NCBI RefSeq assembly: GCF_000003815.2
Contig: NC_049997.1
Span: 14,174,067-14,238,066 of the forward strand
Direction: 5' to 3'
DNA: 64,000 nt
Source: Branchiostoma floridae
Lineage: Eukaryota > Chordata > Leptocardii > Amphioxiformes > Branchiostomatidae
Shown: positions 52,201-61,200 of the stretch, piece after piece
How positions within the stretch are numbered: position 1 is the first letter of the stretch
Layout: every line of letters begins with the position of its first letter
The notes under the pieces: model-generated
The model's input: only the letters and a program-made list of their open reading frames with translations
Database searches by the model: none
Told to the model about the DNA's origin: nothing
Translations under genes and position numbers: made by a program

Positions 52201-55200
52201 ATTCATAAAGATAAAAGAAAGACTTAATATTTTATGGGGGTTTGAGATTTTTATTTCTTGTTTTCAATGTGACGTGCACCAGTGCAGATATGAAGTATTT
52301 TGATCGTCATGTATTAGATCAAAGTAGGATTGACATTGATAGTGTGATATCTATCTCAACAGGTGTTACAGTACAGTTACTGCCACCAGACATTGATATA
52401 GAGACCACTGCACTCGGAACTGCAGAATTTGACACGCCAACGACACCTGTCGCCAAGAAGAGCAGCAACGGAAAAGAATGTGGAGTTTCTTTCCAGAAAC
52501 CAACGGATGAAGGAATAAACAAAACATGTATGAAAAACTCCAATACTGACTTTGACACATGAACAGCCTTTATAGTTAGCTTTTTGATCACCCACATGTA
52601 GCTATGCTTAAAAGAACTCACATTTGTAATAAACAAATTTAGTGACCAGTGCATACTAAATTGAAGCTGAACTGACCATCTTACATGAAATTTTGCAATG
52701 TCTGTTGTACATGTAAGTCAATTCATTTTACATACATGTACATTATGTATGTAAAAGTCAAAGGGAAAAGGCAGGAAAAACCTCTGTTTGGTGTATAAGT
52801 TTGTTTGGACAAAATGTAGATGTTAACAATCATGTACATGTAAATTTTGTAAGAAGATGCAAGATTAACTAACCTTATTGTTAGTATATATTTGTTCTAA
52901 GGATTTCTTGGATATGTCCCAGTGACTATATTAATCGTGTGTTCTTGTTCACAGTGGTGGGCATTAAATTGTGTGGTGAAGATGGTGAGTTCACGGTTCC
53001 CTACATCCAAGTTGCGACCAACGGCGCGGGTACGGTCGCCATCAGGGACGGCCACCTCTACATTTCTGACGTGGTGGTGGCCAACGTGTCGGCCCTCCCC
53101 AAACCCATTGACCTAGCCTGTTTTGTTGAAGCTGAGACCAAGCCCAGCACATCGGATGTAGAGGCACAGAAGTCTGCCTCCAGTTACATGGAGGCTAATC
53201 CTAACGCAAAAGACAGCGTCTCACAGTGCAGGTGTGGGCAATGTTTCTTGTTGAAAAGTCTTATTTCAGTAGAGAATTTTGCATTTTGTATTTATTTAAT
53301 GAAAGGAGTAGGTGCTGATTTGTATTTTGATGTACTATAGTGCAAGCATACATAGCATTTTAAAATTTCACTGACAAGTCTCTTCTCCAAGCTATCAGTC
53401 TGTAAATGTTTATTGATTTAATATAATCTAAAAGTTTTAAAATCCACACAATTGACAAAATGCTTCTAGAGTTGATAAGAAAGTCTCCAATCCTAATTGA
53501 TAATTTGTGTTTTTTCACCTAGTAGTACATAATGTTTAAGTCTGATGTTCTGAGGTAATGAGTAGCCAATGGAATGGATTTAATGTTGATGATATTGCAG
53601 GACGGGAGACCTGGCGCATCCCCGTCTTGTAATTAGCCTACGAAAGGGTATGTCACCCCGTAAGGGGCGGTATAACCCCGTCGTGTGTAGACATGTGCGA
53701 ACATGTCTACATTTGATCACGTCGACCGATGATGATGATGATGATATTGCATTTCTGTGGCAGTACCTTATTTAGATATTCACATTGTTTTTCGATGAAA
53801 CTTCCTCCTAGTTCATCAACTCCTTCTGCATCTGGCACCAACTACAACATTCCACCAGGATCGTAAGTACCTATCATAAACCATTGCCATAAGTGATTAC
53901 AACAATAAACCACAGGCTCAGCCTGAAAAAGAGTATACAATAATTATTATAGCAGTTGAACATAGTTGGACTACATGTAGCTCCCTGCTGAAGTGCTTAC
54001 CCAAGGGGTACACATGTAGAGATGGAGATGTGTACTCCTATACACTCTTATAGAAGTGAGAAAAATTATCTATCCAAGTGATAAAAGGAAAGATTAGTAA
54101 TTGTATTTGAATTGTTCTTTTTTCTGTCATAATTTGATATGCTTGTAAATTAAATGACATTTTTTGTATAGCTTTTATGTCATCTGAGGGTTTCTTTGAA
54201 AAGTTAATGTTTTTTCCTACCTTGCAGATGTACCATGAACTGTGTGAAGATGTGTTATCCTTCAAACCTCTGCACTGAGTCATGTAATGGACCCATCATC
54301 ACCCTAGGTAAGTCAACAACTATTTTTGTCTTTTGTCTTCAACCACTTTTAACAAAAATCAATATAATTCTACAGATCTATTTGTCACAAGAAGCATGTT
54401 CAGTCTAGGGCTGAATAGCCTTGCCTCTAGACTTGCTTGGAGGTTAAGAAATTAATATGATGCAGAATTACTGTATTTTTGTTAGGAGGGGAAATCTGGT
54501 ATTTGCAGTGATTTAGTGATTACATTTAGTTCCCAGTTAAAACAATACATTAATAGTAAATGCAGCTAATGCACACGCAGTGTGATGCAAACCCTGAACA
54601 TCAGTTCAGTTCAGTTCATCCTCGGAGAAAACTGGCAAAGCATACGTTGAACATTTCCCCATTTACAGTGTTTGAAATTATAAAACATTATGAAGTTGTC
54701 ACAACGCTGTATTGTACCCCCATTATTAGCTGATGGGGATGAAGCTGTGACAGCTGAGCCAGGCCAGCCCCTGAGTGCCAGCAGTGCAGATCTCAGGAGG
54801 AGAAGGAAGAGGTCCACTCCAGATGACTATGACTTAACAATAACAGCCATGGGTGGTCAGTATCATAAAATATGTCCCTGTGCAAATTCTGTTTTGCCAG
54901 TTGTTAGAAGAGAATGAAAAGTCAGGTAATGTTGATGTATTATTCCTGGAAAAGACTTGGAATTGGGTTTAGTATTTTCCATGGCCAACATGTTTAACCT
55001 GCTCCTGACATGTACTATACAAATATGGTGCTGTATGGCTCTCCTTAGTAGACTGAAGGTTAAAAATCCTACATAACTGCCATGATAGATTAGTTAATCA
55101 TTACAATATACTGTATAGATTATTTTCCATCTCCCTACTGCCTAACCTCATAAGAAATATGTTGTGCCAAAGGCTACCTTCATGCTGAGGGAGAAACGTA

Positions 55201-58200
55201 GATTACATGTTAAAGGGACATAATGTAAAAATAAAGTCACATTTTTCGGTCATTTCTCTACATTATGAGTTGAGTCTACCTTATTACACTGCACAGCAAT
55301 ATTTACAACGTATGGATACGACTTTGTTGAGCCGCGAGAACGTCTTGAAATATGCGCACTTCCCTCCGCCGCTTGAGTTGTCCGCCATTTTATTCAACTC
55401 GCCGGCGCGCCAAAGTGCGCTTTAGAATGCGTTCAGTGGTTCGCTCGAATCGTTTCTGAAGTTTGTTGAAAGTCCCCGCTAAGCTCCGGAGATCTGCGAC
55501 CGCAACGGTCGATTTGGAAATCTACGGTCGGCTTACTTCCGGTAGGCTACCCGGAAGTAAGTGAATTTGGTCGCGGCTTACTTTGACGTTGTTAATTAGC
55601 ACTAGAAATGTGACAAAATGACGCAGATAAGTTAGAAATAAGTTGCAAATGTCAATCTGAATGGAGAGTTTCAAGTTCAGATCATTTGAAATTTTGGCGC
55701 CATATTTCTACATTATGTCCCGTTATTGACTCCTTAATGATTAGTACATGGCAATAGTAAGAGTTTTCTCCCAATGCTGACCCTGTTTTATCTATCATTC
55801 TACAGAGGTGTCCCCTGGAGTCACCCTAGCTTTTGGGATGTTGGATGATGCTCGGATCGCTGAAGAGTACGGCTCAGATGCCTCCGATGACTTCATCCCC
55901 TACATCACTGATCCTGCACTCACTATAGAAGCTAACATGACATCCCGGTACCTACTGGGAAGGTAGGTGTAAGAAAGGGAAATTTGTTGATTGTTAAGTA
56001 AGGCCGATAGGGCATTTATACCAGTATAAATAAAGGTAAACTGAACTGAAGTTTTATCTGTAGATTATGAATTAATTCATCACCACATATCCTAGTCTAC
56101 AAGTTAGATCTCCCACCATTGTTCTTGGGGCACTTCCAATATTAAGATCTCCCACCATTTACTTAGATCTTTCACCCTTGTACTTACAAATCTCTAGCCA
56201 TGGTACTCAGATTTCCCAACGTCGTACTTAGATCTCCCATCATTGTTCTAATAGTCCCACTATTGTACACTATTGTACTGTGTGCAATCAAACTAAAAGC
56301 TAGGCTTTTTGGGTGCCATGAAGGCTCAGTGAGTTGTTCAGTTGTACATGTTGTGTCTGTCTCAAACTGTGACTCCTTAGTTCAGAGGGACTAGAATAAT
56401 GAAAGCATGTATCAGAACCATATGCATCCTGTGTTTACTCAAAACACATAGCATATTAATGCTGGACTTACATGTAGCTGACCACTTTAAACTAATACTT
56501 CTTACCTATTACAGATTACACTCAATGATTTTGTTTGTAGAAACATCCACATTGTTGTACACATTGATCATCATGACAGGCAGTGGCACTCATTGTTGTT
56601 CATTGAGAATAAAAAAAGCTTGAAATCATTCCACCAATGTTTTCGTCCTTACCAGGATCAAGACCATCATGAACCCCAGTTTCTACCTGACGACAGTGGG
56701 CCAGGTGGAGCTGAACGACTCCCTCGCCATAACAACCACCTTTGACCCCTCTGCCAACTGGACAGAACTCACGCAGTTGTTGATCTTTTGGAACAAAGGT
56801 ATCTATAAGTGCTCTAACTTTGAAATAGACAGCCGACGCGTAAACACTTCTGGGTGTAAGATATCACAACTCTCTAAGTTTATGGTGTAGTATTTCTGTA
56901 TTTCTGTATTACTAAGAAACTTTATCTGATTCATGAAATATGGAATGTACAAGCATTGTATTCAAAGACTTGTACAGCACTGTGCAGTGTTGCAAAATTT
57001 GGAAATTTTCATCAGCAGAACCATTCTAATCTAATCTTTATCAGCATCCCCAGGCAACCACCAGTTAGCAAATACATTGCATAGAAAAATTGTCATTCAT
57101 TCTTATGCTTACTGAAAATTAAGTTGCCCGCTAGAATATTTTAGTTACAATAAGAGCACAACAAATCGAGTGGCTATTATAGATAGAAAAAATTCTTCAG
57201 AGACTTTGGTATAGAATGTTTCTATAGAACAAATATTAATCCGATAATTTTGTTATAATAATTCCTTTTATCTGCTAGACTTGGATGAATGGGATGATGC
57301 CTCTCGTACCTGTAATGAACATGGACAGACAGAGGTGGATGAAGTTGCCGGGACTCTGACAACATATGTAAGTGTACATGAATGTCTTAAAGTCCATGAT
57401 ACAAAATTCACATTCTGCAATTTGCAATACAAATTTAAGTTGCCATTGCTGATCTACTCTGCTATTAAGACATTTGACGTGTTTTAATCTACTATGCAGG
57501 TCTGTTCCACTAACTACCCAACCCGACGTAGCCAGAGAACCAGGAGGTCCACAGACTCCAGTGTGCACTACTTCAGCAGGGAGACTCAGTTTGCTGTGGT
57601 CATCGCTCTGAAGGGGATCCCCAACGAACCTCCAGAGTTTACATCAACTCTGCAAGTTTGGATGGAGGAAGATTCTGGTAAGTGGTTTACCAAATATAGT
57701 ACAGTAACCACCTGACTGCATTTAGCTAATATAAGGTCAACCTATTAACCACTTTTGGGTCATACCTTTGATTGACCATTGCCAGCTTCCTCTGAGTAGT
57801 ACTAGTGTCCATGCACTTCTCTATAGTAACCACTTTAAAGTGATTTTTAGTGCTGTACCTTTTAGTTTTACTGTATAATGATTATGCACCAAAAGAGGCA
57901 TTCAAATTGATTCTAAAAATCTTGAAATCTATACGTTAATTTCATGATTTTGATGTTAAAACCTCTATTGTTGTGAATCAGGGACCCTGATGTACTGGAT
58001 TGAATCAGATGATGCTGATGGTGATGACCTGATCTATGGGATAGTCCCTGGGGAAGTGGCACAGTTTGGAACTATCTCTCTGTCTGAGGATGGACTCCTG
58101 CAATACAAGAACTTCAAGGAGGAGTGGGGTGAGTTCTAACTCATCAATATTAATGTTAATACTGATGGAAAACATGTAGTAAGTGCATATGAATGCTGTT

Positions 58201-61200
58201 GTATGTGTGCAATGCATATCTTATCATGCTAAGTCTTTATACTTCATACATCATATTAATTATCTCTATATGACTGTGGGAATATACATTTTATATTCAT
58301 AGAATATACAATTTGATTATGATAAAAGTGTTGCTGACAAATAATAGAGCTCTATATAGTAGTCATTGCCATACGTTGTATCCTGTACAATTGTCGAGCA
58401 ATAAAGTTCATTAGTAAATTATAGTAACGTAAGGTTACCAGTTTACGTGCAGGACCAGTTTACGGTCACTTCTTGGTGGATGCAGACTTCGAGGTCAATT
58501 GTAAAAAAGAAAATTCTCTTGAGTAGGAAAGAAGTACGTTTATATCATCTATGTGTCTTGCCTTATTTATCCTATAACTTTGCATCCAGCAAATCACGTC
58601 TGAAAAGTCCGACAACAATTTACATTTACGCTTGAGTGCACACAACACTATTACAGATGACCCGGTTCTGATCGTAATTCTAGACGTCTATTTCGTCCCC
58701 TCTTTAAAATCCAACAAACTCTTTATGAATTGAAACATCACCTCAAACCAAACCTGGAGTTCTTATCTCAAGAATGCATGGTGATTTTATGTATGTTGTC
58801 CAAGGAAACTCTTATAAACTGCATAAAAATAAGTGACTGTCCTCGCCGAGCGGGTAGTTTTCGAACGCCATGTTGCATCACGTGACTTGCCCGTTTAAAG
58901 CTTGGTGCACTGGAGAGCGAGAAATTGTCGCAAGGGGCGCTGTTGGGGCTAATTTATGTGGGGAGGGCACGGCGTGAGCAAGCCACATGTATACTGAACG
59001 CATTTCAAGGCCAGTTCCTATCTATACAGGTGATAACAACATCCAAATGCGTTGCCATTATTATGAGTAGCATTGTGCAAGTTGTCGAACAGCATGGCGC
59101 TCTGAGTGGCGTTCTGTTGGGGCAAAGATGACTTACCGATAATGTTTATCGGCGATGCAAAGTGGCGGCATGGCCATATGTAAACAATTTATCCATTGTG
59201 TTATCTCAGTGAACTACGTGGGGGACTTTTAAGGGAAATGATCAGATATATGTCCTTTAGAAAAATAACCTCATGGAGAAACACCCAACTGACCGTAAAT
59301 TGGTCACCCTGGAAGAATTCTTGGCTGCAGACTTGTTTATTAAAGACGCTCGTACGGCGAGAAATCCTCAGAAGAAATATGATGCCACACAGAGCTTGAC
59401 GCAGACCGACTTTGATGTCTTCCAATTAAGGACAGCTTTTCGCTTCCCGACCTGCGCGCTTTCCATAAAACGGCATTATTAACAAATCGACCGTAAACTG
59501 GTAACCTTACGTTATATAATTCTAAGTTAATCTCTAATGTTCATCATTTATATATTATTTACAACATCTGTATTCACTATGTATAGATTTATACACTAGC
59601 TATAGTATTTACAGTAAGGTACTGTTGTTTGCATACATAATTCAGCCTGACTGTGATATTGTCAAATACAGAAAAAATACTAATGCACAAAAATGGCTGT
59701 TATCAATCTCTGTCTCTATATTGTGCTGTGTTTCAGGATTTGACAATCTCACCATCTTCATCCGAGAGAACCGTACGGACGATGACATCATCCCTGCCCT
59801 GGAGACCCAGGCTCTCCTCAGCATCGAGGTCATCTTCGTGAATGACTGGCCGGAGTTCTCAGTGGAAATAGATGGACAGATGAGACTTGTGACTGAGAAC
59901 AATACGCTCGAGGTTGGTCATATTGTTGTTAGGGAGAAAGCTACATGCTATATAGCCTCCTTCGGTCAATATTGACCGTGGTAAAGTCCTAATCGATATC
60001 AGCTCTACTGCATCAACTGTGGCTAAACAGAGAATGACAGTCTCTGCCACACAGGGCACATCTGGCTTCTCCTGGTTTTACCTGCCTGGACAGTGAGCAT
60101 CTCCAGCTGGATCTGTCATCTGTCAGAAGATGTTTAAAATCTCTTCTTATTGTACAACATTTCTTCCTAACCTTTCTTCCTACCTTCTCCTTACTAGGTA
60201 ACTGTTGAACAAAACATTGAGACCAACATCTACTACCAGCCGTACCAGATCGTAGTGACAGTGTGGGACCCTGATAACTACGACACACTTCAGGTGGAAC
60301 AGTACAACGCAACGTTTGGAACAGCATATGTCCAACTGTTGGAACCAGATCCTGCAGGTACAGTACTTTATGTGAAGTTTAACAGGCATAATGTGAAGAT
60401 TGGTGTATGGTGTATCAAAACAAGCCAATCGGAGATGGCAAGGAATAGAAAATGGTTACCTTTGTGATATGTTTAGAGTTTTTTACTTGTCTTGTTTTGT
60501 TCATTATAAAAGTAATTTCTCTCTATTTGCATTTTTCTACCTATTAACCTTGGACCCAGGCCAAGCCAATTTCCTCACCAATCTCCTGTTACATGACAAT
60601 CTCACTGTAGTTCTTGAACAGTTCTTGAAGTAAAAAAAAAGAACAGTCAGAAATTGATAAGCCTTTAGGATATGATACTTTGAACCCACATGCATGTAGA
60701 GGTCAATACATGTAGTACTATTGTTTTTGACTTGTCACCTGTTGCTGTCCCTCAGAGATCCCAGCAGAAGGAACCTTCATCAAGGCACAGGTGACGTACG
60801 TCCCCATAGAGAACTTCTACGGCCATGATGAGTTTATCCTGATCGGCATCGATGCTGCAGGGGCGTACTCAGAGCGCCTGATCTTTGACATGCACATTCT
60901 CAACATGCCTTGTGTCAACAATGCTACCTGCAGAGGTGTGTATTCTGATTATGCTATTGTTAAGAAAATGGTATGGAGAGGTCTTTTTGACTGTAGTTGC
61001 TGTAATACCTGACATTCACCCTACTGCAAAGGGTTGCAATTCTGAATATTAAGCAGGAAAATTTAATCAGTGTTCCATGGTTATAAATGTACTTGACAAA
61101 AAGAGTGCACTAGGGAATTTCATTGGTACAATAAACCTTTATCATTATAGTGACTGTGTATAAAAATGTATCACCTGTTTTTCTTGTCATGACCATTGGA

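Larger units (their letters stand above)
20067..52527 (+). other. Series of about 18 FN3-like modules
   Basis: From exon 23 to 59 and again in exons 68-70 the protein repeats a 90-130 residue unit with W..F.DPESGI..Y...IGT..G..D in the front half, Y.VTV.A.N.AG in the back half and VD.(T/S)PP..G.V.DG at the junction. These are features of beta-sandwich modules distantly like fibronectin type III. Modules usually occupy two exons, with borders in phase 1 or 0. Clear TPP junctions are in exons 28, 31, 35, 37, 39, 45, 47 and 68; degraded ones are in 33, 41, 43, 50, 53, 54, 57, 59 and 70. A PAN domain (exon 26) is inserted early, and a Cys/GH16-like block (exons 60-67) separates the last modules. 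Confidence 0.7.

Noticed and set aside
54730-54851. Alternative donor of exon 74 four bases earlier (atgg/gtggtc).
   Set aside because: It keeps the frame only with one residue less and a much poorer donor consensus. Cannot be excluded without cDNA.
59273-59482. 70-codon ORF inside the TA-flanked transposon considered as a host gene.
   Set aside because: Short, no splice partner, no known motif, and confined to the transposon. It is kept only as a note in the element entry.
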